NCBI GenBank assembly: GCA_046546235.1
Contig: JBKGYG010000006.1
Span: 1-41,040, forward strand
Length of the DNA: 41,040 nt
Reading direction: 5' to 3'
Origin: JBKGYG01 sp046546235
Lineage (GTDB): Bacteria; Bacillota; Clostridia; Lachnospirales; DSM-24629
Shown here in pieces: positions 26,328-33,851 of the stretch. The translations under genes were made by a program, and so were the position numbers. Positions within the stretch are counted from its first letter, which is position 1, and every line of letters begins with the position of its first letter. The notes below the pieces were generated by a model, which saw nothing but the letters and a program-made list of their open reading frames with translations, searched no databases and was not told where the DNA came from.

Positions 26328-26358
26328 ATTATATCGGCTCCTTGATTTTTTACCCACT

Positions 26359-26417
26359 TTAATATTAACTTATTACATGCCTCAACAAAGGGGTTGAGGC
26401 ACGAGTTTCAATGAAAT
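26359..26417 (-). repeat. Structured 60-bp repeat, copy D
   Basis: On the minus strand it starts ATTTCATTGAAACTCG, has the same 9-bp inner stem as copy A (TGCCTCAAC/GTTGAGGCA), and ends AAGTTAATATTAAAG. It lies about 32 bases upstream of the wecA-like start, in sense orientation. Confidence 0.7.
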
Positions 26418-26492
26418 ACATATTTATTCTATAATATTAACAAATACAATGTCAATTTATTTTTGATATCGTAATATAATTTTAATCTTAAC

Positions 26493-26939
26493 TTACAAAT
26501 TTTTGTATTTATCTACTTCTATTTTAGCTTCTTTTAACAACCCCATGGATAACTCATCTGGGTAGTCTCCTTTAAATATAACTTTTTTAATACCTGAATT
26601 TATTATTAATTTAGAACATATCACACAAGGTTGTGTTGTAACATAAATTGTCCCCCCGTCTATAGATGCTCCATGCTTTGCAGCTTGAACAATTGCATTT
26701 TGTTCTGCATGAGAGGCTCTACACAATTCATGCCGCTCTCCAGAAGGAATATTAAGTTCTTGTCTTAAACATCCAACCTCTTCACAATGCTGACAACCTG
26801 AGGGAGCTCCATTATATCCAGAAGCAAGAATATGTCTGTCTTTAACAATTAACGCTCCAACTTTTCTTCGAATACAAGTAGAACGTTCTTTTATAAGTTC
26901 AACTATCTCCATAAAATATTGATCCCAACTTGGCCTCAA
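26493..26939 (-). CDS. Deoxycytidylate (dCMP) deaminase, ComEB type
   Basis: A 148-residue zinc enzyme converting dCMP to dUMP for dTTP synthesis. The catalytic motif HAEQNAI gives His77 and Glu79, and TTQPCVICSK gives Cys105 and Cys108 as zinc ligands. Extra Cys/His residues (Cys49, Cys52, Cys57, Cys73) suggest the second zinc site found in several bacterial dCMP deaminases. The start is TTG, after AAGGGGGAA. It lies 24 bases after upp; both serve pyrimidine salvage. Confidence 0.92.
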   Translation of the reverse strand: MRPSWDQYFMEIVELIKERSTCIRRKVGALIVKDRHILASGYNGAPSGCQHCEEVGCLRQELNIPSGERHELCRASHAEQNAIVQAAKHGASIDGGTIYVTTQPCVICSKLIINSGIKKVIFKGDYPDELSMGLLKEAKIEVDKYKNL

Positions 26940-26963
26940 GTTAATTCCCCCTTGTTCAATTTT

Positions 26964-27593
26964 CTATTTTGTACCATATAAACGATCTCCCGCATCGCCT
27001 AATCCTGGAATAATGTATCCATGTTCGTTTAATTTTTCATCTAAGGAAGCAATATAAATATCAACGTCTGGATGATTTTGCTGTATTTTCTCAACACCTT
27101 CTGGTGCAGCAATTAAGCACATTAAATGAATCTTTTTTACTCCTTTATCTTTTATAAATTGTATTGCTGCAGAAGCAGAACCACCTGTTGCAAGCATAGG
27201 ATCAAGAACAAATATTTCTCTTTCTATTGCATCATAAGGTAATTTACAATAATATTCCACCGGATTTAATGTATCAGGGTCACGATATAAACCGACATGT
27301 CCAACTTTTGCAGCTGGGACTAAATTTAGCATACCATCAACCATTCCAAGTCCTGCTCTTAATATAGGTACAATTCCTAATTTTTTCCCTGCAATTTGTT
27401 TAATTTTAGCTTTAGCTACTGGAGTTTCTATCTCAACTTCTTGTAAAGGCAAATTGCGTGTAGCTTCATAACACATTAGCATAGCAATTTCTTCTACAAT
27501 CTCTCTAAACTCTTTAGAACCTGTTTCTTTTTTCCTTAATATACCTACTTTGTGTTGTATTAATGGATGTTCCATTACAAATACATTTGACAT
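26964..27593 (-). CDS. upp: Uracil phosphoribosyltransferase
   Basis: A 209-residue cytoplasmic enzyme forming UMP from uracil and PRPP. The PRPP loop VLDPMLATGGSASAAI and the C-terminal uracil-binding YIIPGLGDAGDRLYGTK are intact and full-length for the family. It lies in the conserved order rpiB - upp - (wecA) - atp. Confidence 0.98.
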   Translation of the reverse strand: MSNVFVMEHPLIQHKVGILRKKETGSKEFREIVEEIAMLMCYEATRNLPLQEVEIETPVAKAKIKQIAGKKLGIVPILRAGLGMVDGMLNLVPAAKVGHVGLYRDPDTLNPVEYYCKLPYDAIEREIFVLDPMLATGGSASAAIQFIKDKGVKKIHLMCLIAAPEGVEKIQQNHPDVDIYIASLDEKLNEHGYIIPGLGDAGDRLYGTK

Positions 27594-27653
27594 AATTATA
27601 GCCTCCTTATGTATTTAAATTATTAACCTAATAAATATAAATATTTTTATTTA

Positions 27654-28085
27654 TCAATTTGATTCTATCTTATTAATTCTTCTAGTATGCCTCTCATCAT
27701 TAGAAAAATCAGTATTTAAAAATACATCTACTATCTTTAGTGCTAAACCTTGTCCAATAACTCTTCCCCCCATTACTAATACGTTAGCATCATTGTGCAA
27801 TCTTGTAGCCTCGGCACTAAAGCAATCATGACACAGAGCAGCTCTGATACCATTCATCTTATTTGCTGCTATAGAGATTCCTATACCAGTACCACATATA
27901 AGTATCCCCTGTTTACAAATTTTATCTTGAATAGCTTTTGCAACTTTTTTTGCATATTCTGGATAATCACAAGAATCTTCATGAAAACAACCATAATCTT
28001 TAAATTCTATATTATTATCCTTTAAATATTCTATTACATGTTGTTTTAATTCAAAACCACCATGGTCAGATCCAACAGCTATCAT
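27654..28085 (-). CDS. rpiB: Ribose-5-phosphate isomerase B
   Basis: A 143-residue RpiB/LacAB-family isomerase interconverting ribose 5-phosphate and ribulose 5-phosphate. It shows the opening AVGSDHGGFELK, the GILICGTGIGISIAANK phosphate loop and the HNDANVLVMGGRVIG block, and ends with ERHTRRI. It starts 23 bases after the phosphatase gene, as in the Bacillus ywlE-ywlF pair. Confidence 0.97.
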   Translation of the reverse strand: MIAVGSDHGGFELKQHVIEYLKDNNIEFKDYGCFHEDSCDYPEYAKKVAKAIQDKICKQGILICGTGIGISIAANKMNGIRAALCHDCFSAEATRLHNDANVLVMGGRVIGQGLALKIVDVFLNTDFSNDERHTRRINKIESN

Positions 28086-28108
28086 TATCTTACCCTCCAG
28101 TTTATATA

Positions 28109-28558
28109 TTATTTAATCTTCTTAATTATTTCTTCAATAATTTGTTCTAATTGAAGATAACATTTTTCGTACGCCTCAATATCCATTCCAAAAGGATCTT
28201 CAATACTTCCTTTTTTACCTATAAATTCGAATACAGTGAAAACAATCCCATCTATGTCTGGATAATTTTTTATTAGCATATCTTTATGTCTATTCGTCAT
28301 TGTTAAAATTAGTGTGTTATCCTTCACTTCACTAATATTAAAGATTTTAGAAATATGTTTTTCCAATGATAATTGGTTTTTTCGAGCAATTTCTATTGCT
28401 TTATTATTAGCTTTTGCAGGAATAGAAACTAAAATACCTCTTGAATAAATTTCTATTTTTTTATTTAATTTTTTAAGCTTTTCTTTTGCAATAACCTCCG
28501 CCATTGGGCTTCTACAAGTATTCCCAGTACAAACAAATATAATCTTATTTACATTCAA
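28109..28558 (-). CDS. ywlE: Low-molecular-weight phosphatase, probable protein-arginine phosphatase
   Basis: A 149-residue phosphatase with the active-site loop VCTGNTCRSPMAE: nucleophile Cys10 and Arg16, and Asp121 in EDPFG as general acid. Thr14 is the position (Thr11 in Bacillus YwlE) that favours phospho-arginine over phosphotyrosine, and the location between sua5 and rpiB matches ywlE. YwlE reverses McsB arginine phosphorylation, which marks proteins for ClpCP; mcsB is not in this window. Specificity is inferred from Thr14 and context. Confidence 0.9.
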   Translation of the reverse strand: MNVNKIIFVCTGNTCRSPMAEVIAKEKLKKLNKKIEIYSRGILVSIPAKANNKAIEIARKNQLSLEKHISKIFNISEVKDNTLILTMTNRHKDMLIKNYPDIDGIVFTVFEFIGKKGSIEDPFGMDIEAYEKCYLQLEQIIEEIIKKIK

Positions 28559-28574
28559 AGCCTTATTTCATCCC

Positions 28575-29627
28575 CTAACTTATAATAATTTTTTTGTTAC
28601 CAGCGGCTTTTAATAATCTATTCATTATAGCTTCACCTAAACGCTCTGATTTAAAAGTTTCTGAAAAAATATAATCAACATTAATTTTATCAAACTCTCT
28701 CAATACTTCAAACAAACTTTTTGCTATCTCTTCTTCATTGTTTCTGTCTCCAATTATTTTAACAAATCCATCTTTATAAAACTCCCTAGTTTGTTGTGAA
28801 GCAATAATTCCAACTTTATACCCAAGACTTTCTTTTTCCAAGGCTAAAGTTTTAATTTTATTAACAACCTTACTTAATTCCCCATCAACTATATATAATT
28901 CACCTTGAGGTGCATAGTGTTTATATTTCATGCCTGGTGATCTAGGTATTATATCTCTAGATAGACTTATTAATGATGGATCTATATCTACATCTCCTAC
29001 TATTTTTGACAACATTTCCTTTGTTACATAGCCAGGCCTTAATATTATTGGTTTTTCAGATGTAAGATCTACAACTGATGATTCTAGTCCGATATTAACT
29101 TTACCTCCATCAATAATCATATCAACTTTACCATCCAAATCTTCAATAACATGTTTAGCTGATGTGGGACTAGGCCTTCCTGAAATATTTGCACTAGGCG
29201 CTGCAATAGGTATACCTGATCGGTTTATAATTTCTTTAGCTATTGGATGAGATGGCATCCGTATAGCTACTGTCTTTAAGCCTCCGGTTATGCTATCAGG
29301 AACATTTTTATTTTTATTAAAAATTAATGTTAACGGTCCTGGCCAAAAAACATCTATCAAAGTTTTGGCTGTTTCAGAAATATTTAATGTCAAATCATTT
29401 AATACACCAACGTTTGATATATGTACTATCAACGGATTGTCTGATGGTCTGCCTTTTGCCATATATATTTTCTTTGATGCACTTCTATCAAGAGCGTTAG
29501 CTCCTAATCCATATACTGTTTCAGTAGGAAAGGCAACAAGTCCACCTCTTTTTAAGATAGATGCCGCCTTATCTATTGTAATATAATTAATGTCTTTTGG
29601 TTTTATCTTCTCTATTATCGTTTCCAT
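28575..29627 (-). CDS. ywlC: L-threonylcarbamoyladenylate synthase (Sua5/YwlC)
   Basis: A 350-residue, full two-domain Sua5. The YrdC domain (about 10-210) carries the KGRPSDNPLIVH and PSANISGRPSPT motifs; SPGMKYKHYAP joins it to the C-terminal Sua5 domain (about 225-345). It makes threonylcarbamoyl-AMP from threonine, bicarbonate and ATP, the first step of the t6A37 modification of ANN-decoding tRNAs. An ATG start follows CGAGG. It is the first gene of the ywlC-ywlE-rpiB-upp-dCMP deaminase run, with an extended -10 promoter directly upstream. Confidence 0.96.
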   Translation of the reverse strand: METIIEKIKPKDINYITIDKAASILKRGGLVAFPTETVYGLGANALDRSASKKIYMAKGRPSDNPLIVHISNVGVLNDLTLNISETAKTLIDVFWPGPLTLIFNKNKNVPDSITGGLKTVAIRMPSHPIAKEIINRSGIPIAAPSANISGRPSPTSAKHVIEDLDGKVDMIIDGGKVNIGLESSVVDLTSEKPIILRPGYVTKEMLSKIVGDVDIDPSLISLSRDIIPRSPGMKYKHYAPQGELYIVDGELSKVVNKIKTLALEKESLGYKVGIIASQQTREFYKDGFVKIIGDRNNEEEIAKSLFEVLREFDKINVDYIFSETFKSERLGEAIMNRLLKAAGNKKIIIS

Positions 29628-29657
29628 AAATAACCTCGATATTTATTTGTTTATATT

Positions 29658-29672
29658 ATTATACCACGTTTT
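29658..29672 (-). promoter_or_regulatory. Extended -10 promoter of the ywlC run
   Basis: On the minus strand AAAAACGTGGTATAAT, with TATAAT at 29663-29658 and TGG before it. The -35 is poor. The same 16 bases occur before the candidate small RNA at 33.7 kb. Confidence 0.6.
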
Positions 29673-29707
29673 TTTAAATATTAAAGGCTAAACTCAATAA
29701 CTAAAAT

Positions 29708-29872
29708 GTCCCGATGATCTCAAAAGTAGAACTTTCCTTTTTATGGACAAAAGTGGCTTCGCCACATTCGCAACGCGATTTGTCCCAGCACCTTAGTAAT
29801 TTATAGTCAATTTAAACCTCCATGGTATCGGGACATGTATCAAGTCCCGATGATCTCAAAAGTAGAACTTTC
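29708..29872. repeat. 165-bp insertion-like segment bounded by direct repeats
   Basis: Two identical 29-base blocks (29708-29736 and 29844-29872, starting GTCCCGATGATCTC) bracket the segment. The right block is preceded by a 7-bp hairpin TCGGGAC/GTCCCGA (29828-29834 with 29844-29850). Inside lies a second hairpin: GGACAAA/TTTGTCC with GTGGC-TTC-GCCAC nested in it (29745-29785). A diverged third copy of the block and hairpin is at 33570-33610. There is no coding capacity. It fills most of the 322-bp gap between ywlC and the CPBP gene; the rest is plain AT-rich DNA. Confidence 0.65.
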
Positions 29873-29949
29873 TTTTTTATAAAATAGTCTTATTTTATTA
29901 TCGTGAATGAATGTGGGTGGTATATATATTCAGATGCGGCATTAAATAA

Positions 29950-30732
29950 TCATAAATGTTTTCTAACCAAATAAAATTCATATAACCCTAAAAAAACAAA
30001 ACCTGCTCCTATTATAGTAGTCATTGAAGCTTGTGTGTTAAATAACTCAATCTGAAATCTAAACATAAAATACGATAAAGTATTGATAATACAATGTATT
30101 ATAATTACAGTTATTAATTCGTCAGTCCAGTATATAATAACTCCTAAAAAAATCCCAATAAAAGTAGCATAAATAAATTGAATAATGTTAAAATGATATA
30201 TCCCAAATAATGCAGCTTGAATAATAATAGTAAATGTAATAGGGTAATTTCTTAAATTTTTAAATATAAACTTTCTAAATAAAAGTTCCTCAAAGATTGG
30301 TCCTATTATCCCAATTGCAAACAATCCTAAGACAAAATGCCCGTCTGACAAAACTTTATTAACTGAATTAAAGTGCTCTGAATTTATTTTTTCTAAATCA
30401 ATAAAACTTAATATACTATTTGTAAATATATTTAACCCTATCCCCAATAAAATACTGGCACTTATAAGACTCCTTCGATTATTCTTTTTTATTGGTGGAA
30501 CCTTAATATTATAACCTAAAAGCCAGAAAACAATTAAAGCTATTATCCAATTAATTAACATAAAAATATACTTATGCTGTTCAAAAAAGTTTATAGTAGA
30601 CTCAACGCCTTGTCCAAATTCTCCAAAAAACAAAACAAAAACTAAAGCACTTCCAAGAAGTGTTATAATTTGGCTAAATAATGCTATAACTATAAGTGCT
30701 AAGCTATTAACTATCCCATAAATTTTAGACAT
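29950..30732 (-). CDS. CPBP-family intramembrane metalloprotease (Abi/Rce1-like)
   Basis: About 260 residues from the ATG at 30732, chosen because AGGGGGAGG lies between it and an in-frame ATG at 30750. It is polytopic, with six or more membrane helices. The CPBP motifs are present: EELLFRKF (Glu148, Glu149 and Arg153 counted from this start), LFGIYHF with His180, and a late HCIINTL helix. Family members process prenylated or small secreted peptides or act in bacteriocin self-immunity; no such partner gene lies next to it. Repeat copy C sits in its leader. Confidence 0.85.
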   Translation of the reverse strand: MSKIYGIVNSLALIVIALFSQIITLLGSALVFVLFFGEFGQGVESTINFFEQHKYIFMLINWIIALIVFWLLGYNIKVPPIKKNNRRSLISASILLGIGLNIFTNSILSFIDLEKINSEHFNSVNKVLSDGHFVLGLFAIGIIGPIFEELLFRKFIFKNLRNYPITFTIIIQAALFGIYHFNIIQFIYATFIGIFLGVIIYWTDELITVIIIHCIINTLSYFMFRFQIELFNTQASMTTIIGAGFVFLGLYEFYLVRKHL

Positions 30733-30744
30733 AATCCTCCCCCT

Positions 30745-30805
30745 TTTCATTGCAACTTGCGTACATCCCGTATTTGGCGGTGCATGGGCAAGTGAATATA
30801 GAAAA
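30745..30805 (+). repeat. Structured 60-bp repeat, copy C
   Basis: Starts TTTTCATTGCAACTTGCG, carries the loop sequence CCGTATTTGGCGG shared with copy E, the 3' bulge ATGG and the end GGCAAGTGAATATAGAAA. The outer stem ACTTGC/GCAAGT is intact; the inner stem has two mismatches. It begins at the ribosome site of the CPBP gene, antisense to it. Confidence 0.7.
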
Positions 30806-30854
30806 TCTGGATTGAATATATTCGTTGCCTCTTAATTTATATCCCAACTATGCG

Positions 30855-30889
30855 AAAAGAATAAGATATTTACTTGCATTTATTCTTTT
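30855..30889 (-). terminator. Hairpin at the cwlD stop codon
   Basis: AAAAGAATAA pairs perfectly with TTATTCTTTT (30855-30864 with 30880-30889) around a 15-base loop. The minus-strand stop codon of cwlD is inside the stem and TTTTC closes it. It is AT-only but for one base pair, so it is a weak or moderate terminator. Confidence 0.55.
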
Positions 30890-31581
30890 GAATTTATATA
30901 TTTATTTATACCCATATATATTGACCAAGCTATTTTATCTTGGTAATCCTCAGTAATTAGTAAGTTTGCTTCCTCCCAATTAGATAGAAATCCACATTCA
31001 ACAATAACCGCAGGGCAAGGTGTCTCTCTTAATATAAAATATTGATCATTAGCCTTAATATTACGCTTATTTGACGAGTCCGCAACTCTAGCTATATCTG
31101 ATTGTATATATTCAGCTAATTTTTTGCCTTCTATGGAATTACTATAATAGAATACTTGTGCACCTTTATACTGAGGTTCCCCAAAACTATTTTGATGAAT
31201 ACTTACAACCACATCTGCATTGCTTTCTCTAATTATCTGGGCTCTTTTATTTAAGTCTGCTCTTTTTTTATTAGAATCAGATTCTTTATACAAGCCCCTA
31301 TCAGATTCACGAATCATAATTACTTCTGCATCATTTTGCTCTAGGTACTCTTTTATTTTTAAACTAATTTGTAGATTTATATCTTTTTCTAAAGCATCAT
31401 TTACTGCTACTTTTCCTGGATCACGCCCACCATGCCCAGGGTCAATAACGATAATCCTTTTTTCTTTCTCAAATTTATTGAAAGCACTAACCCAATTTTT
31501 TAAAAGTAAATTGGTTACTAATAAAACTAATATAATTGCTAAAACAATTATTGTAATCTCACTTTTTTTAAATTTAGTCAT
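30880..31581 (-). CDS. cwlD: N-acetylmuramoyl-L-alanine amidase, CwlD-like (spore cortex)
   Basis: A 233-residue Amidase_3 protein with an N-terminal membrane segment (about 8-28). Zinc and catalytic residues are in place: His50 in VIDPGHGGRDPG, Glu65 in ALEKDIN, His129 in VSIHQNSF and Glu195 in VIVECGFLSN. The size and layout, with one anchor followed by the amidase and no wall-binding repeats, match CwlD, which with PdaA makes muramic-delta-lactam in the cortex. This is the main sign of sporulation in the window. An ATG start follows GAGGTGAATT; it is downstream of a GH18 gene of likely similar timing. Confidence 0.88.
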   Translation of the reverse strand: MTKFKKSEITIIVLAIILVLLVTNLLLKNWVSAFNKFEKEKRIIVIDPGHGGRDPGKVAVNDALEKDINLQISLKIKEYLEQNDAEVIMIRESDRGLYKESDSNKKRADLNKRAQIIRESNADVVVSIHQNSFGEPQYKGAQVFYYSNSIEGKKLAEYIQSDIARVADSSNKRNIKANDQYFILRETPCPAVIVECGFLSNWEEANLLITEDYQDKIAWSIYMGINKYINSKE

Positions 31582-31660
31582 AATTCACCTCTTGAGAACT
31601 ATTAATACATTATATTATTTTAGCAAGTTTTTTTATACCCAAATCACCTTGTCTTTATTA

Positions 31661-33370
31661 TTATTTAACATATTTATTTATAACTTCCCACACATTTTCT
31701 TTTTCTAAACTTAATTTCCAACCTGCTACTCCTGCTAAATCATACTTTTCAAAAAGCTTCATTTTTTCCTCAATTGATCTTTCTTCTTCTAACCATATAC
31801 GGTATAAGATGTCACCATTTGTATATTCCCCGTAATATTGTCCTACATTATCATCCCAAATAATCTCCGCATTATTATCAGATAGTATTTCTTCTGCGTA
31901 AGACATGCTATATGCTCTTGAAGATACTTTCTTCTCTCCATTAACCTCTTCTTCCATCCAGCATCTTGTATAAAAAGGTAACCCTAATAAAATCTTTTCT
32001 TTTGGAACTTCTTTCATAGTGTTAATAATTCCTTCCTCCACAAATCCAACAGATGCTACTGACCCACTTTCTGGGCTTGTTGCCCAATGCTCATCATATG
32101 CCATTATAGCAATATAGTCTACTACTTTCCCTAACTCTTCTCTGCCATAATGAGCTGTCCAAGGGGCTGGAACATAAGTATCTACAGATAGAATTATTTC
32201 ATTATAATAACAATTGACTGCCAATTCTCGAATAAATTGAACAAAAGCTTGTCCATCTTCTTTTTTAACCTTTTCAAAATCAATATTTATTCCATCTAAA
32301 TTTAATTCTAAGGCATAATCTATAAGTTGCTTAATCATATATTCCCTTTTTGCTGAATCTTGTAATAAATCTTCATAGCTTAATAAATGGTTAAAATCAT
32401 CAATCAATGCCCAAACCTGATAGCCCTGTGAATGGACTTTTTTAACATAATCTTTGTCTGCTATACTGCCTATATCTCCATTACTATTTATTATATAAAA
32501 CCAAGTAGGCGATAAAACATCTATACCTTCAGCATCTTCTAACAATCCATCAAGCCCTTTATTAGCTTGTCTATTTGTTACTTGATGCCAAACCAAGTTC
32601 ACTTTTTCTTGTGGCAAATATTCCTTTCTTAATACATTATCATCTTTATATTTGGCTGGTTTTGAAAATAAATTTCCTAAGATTTTCTTTGGAATATAGC
32701 CTAACCAACCAGTTTCTGTTTTAACATAAAACCAATCATCACTTTTATCATAAACAGTGACTTTATCACCATTATTTACCTCTGTAATTATTAAGCTCTT
32801 ATAACTTGGTTCTTCTCTTATATAATCTTTTTCGCTTTTAACAACCGAAAATTTATGAGGCTTATTAGTTTGCTCTAAGAACAGTCTTGAATGTTCTAAA
32901 TAATAAGTATAGTCTATTGCTTCCCATTGTTTCAAATAATCTATCGCTATATGCAAATCTTCTTTATACTTAATTACAACAGGGAATGAGGTTTCAATTA
33001 ATTGATTGTTTCTATAGATATTTTTTGAATCAACTTTCATTTTTACTATATCTTTTAATGTAGTATATATTAGTGTATCTTCTCCCTCTTCCCAATAATA
33101 ATAAGGGTTGATATGTTCCAGCACCAAATCTAATGGTAAGTATATCCTTTCTTCTTCTTCATAATCAACTGCTAATGATTCAAAATCAAGAATTTTATCT
33201 TCCAAAAAAATAGGGATGCTATCATCATTAATCCCCTTAAATAACTCTTTTTTATTAATATATTCAAATGAAGGTAATTTATCATTGACAAATCTTGTAA
33301 TAGCCATACCTGCAATAACAGTAATAATTGCACTTATTATCAATATTGTGGTTATTATAAATCGTTTCAT
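31661..33370 (-). CDS. GH18-family glycosidase with SH3 domain (spore or cell-wall type)
   Basis: A 569-residue exported protein: N-terminal membrane anchor or signal (5-25), a copper-amine-oxidase-N-like region (about 40-165), a bacterial SH3 domain (about 175-228; VYDKSDDWFYVKTETGWLGYIPKKIL) and a C-terminal glycoside hydrolase 18 barrel (about 255-565). The GH18 signature LDGINIDFE is present, with Glu366 as proton donor and Asn362 where many members have Asp. YAIMAYDEHWA-type and AGVAGWKL strands complete the barrel. Relatives of this layout act on peptidoglycan or spore cortex. It lies about 80 bases before cwlD. Confidence 0.88.
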   Translation of the reverse strand: MKRFIITTILIISAIITVIAGMAITRFVNDKLPSFEYINKKELFKGINDDSIPIFLEDKILDFESLAVDYEEEERIYLPLDLVLEHINPYYYWEEGEDTLIYTTLKDIVKMKVDSKNIYRNNQLIETSFPVVIKYKEDLHIAIDYLKQWEAIDYTYYLEHSRLFLEQTNKPHKFSVVKSEKDYIREEPSYKSLIITEVNNGDKVTVYDKSDDWFYVKTETGWLGYIPKKILGNLFSKPAKYKDDNVLRKEYLPQEKVNLVWHQVTNRQANKGLDGLLEDAEGIDVLSPTWFYIINSNGDIGSIADKDYVKKVHSQGYQVWALIDDFNHLLSYEDLLQDSAKREYMIKQLIDYALELNLDGINIDFEKVKKEDGQAFVQFIRELAVNCYYNEIILSVDTYVPAPWTAHYGREELGKVVDYIAIMAYDEHWATSPESGSVASVGFVEEGIINTMKEVPKEKILLGLPFYTRCWMEEEVNGEKKVSSRAYSMSYAEEILSDNNAEIIWDDNVGQYYGEYTNGDILYRIWLEEERSIEEKMKLFEKYDLAGVAGWKLSLEKENVWEVINKYVK

Positions 33371-33569
33371 GTTTAACCTCTTTCTATAATTATGTATTCT
33401 TTAATACTTCCAATATAAAACCAAGAATTATTTATACGAACATTATATCATATTTATAATGAAAGATGAATTATATTACAGACTGTTTAAAGCCTATTTA
33501 TGGAAGTAAAATATTGTGCTATTTATCACTGCTGATTAAATGCTCTTAACTAATTAATCTTGTAAAATT

Positions 33570-33610
33570 AGTACATGTTTCAAGTACCAATCATCTTAAA
33601 AATAGTACTT
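33570..33610. repeat. Diverged third copy of the GTCCCGATGATCTC repeat
   Basis: AGTACATGTTTCAAGTACC followed by AATCATCTTAAAAATAGTAC lines up base for base with the hairpin and block at 29830-29870. The hairpin stem bases differ but most pairs are kept (GTAC/GTAC here, GGGAC/GTCCC there). Confidence 0.6.
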
Positions 33611-33622
33611 TTATCATTAACC

Positions 33623-33707
33623 AAAAAAAAAAGACCTAAAAGGTCTTTAAGCAAAGCATATATTAGGAATTATCGATTCAACAAACTCTCCCCGACGATA
33701 TATCCCT
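33623..33707 (-). ncRNA. Candidate small RNA with its own promoter and terminator
   Basis: On the minus strand a promoter (CTTACA at 33742-33737, 18 bases, GG-TATAAT at 33718-33713 with TGG before it) is followed by about 85 bases that fold into a long hairpin: ATTAGG/CCTAAT and TATCG/CGATA close a 20-base apical loop beginning TCGGGGAGAG. A strong terminator follows (AAAGACCT/AGGTCTTT with a run of 10 T, 33623-33648). No ORF. I do not recognise a known riboswitch or sRNA family. It could also be a 5' regulatory leader of the GH18 gene, but that gene starts 250 bases further on. Confidence 0.5.
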
Positions 33708-33851
33708 AATTCATTATACCACGTTTTTGTTGATAATGTAAGTATCCTTACTAATTTACTAAAGTTACAAAATTCTATTTATTGAGAACTGATGATACTT
33801 ATCTGTTTTTTTCTTATATTCAAGTCATGTTATTAAATGTTCTGAATTATT

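Larger units (their letters stand above)
33371..33851. other. 481-bp intergenic region between the GH18 gene and the ABC ATPase gene
   Basis: No protein gene seen. It contains AT-rich DNA with possible GH18 promoter sequence (33371-33560), a diverged repeat (33570-33610), a candidate terminator-ended small RNA (33623-33707) with its promoter (33713-33742), and about 100 AT-rich bases up to the ABC gene stop. Confidence 0.6.

Noticed and set aside
26327..26345. GCCGATAT next to the wecA-like start, considered as another sigma-28 promoter
   Set aside because: It overlaps the start region after AAGGAG, no TAAA lies 15 bases upstream, and a transcript would have no leader.
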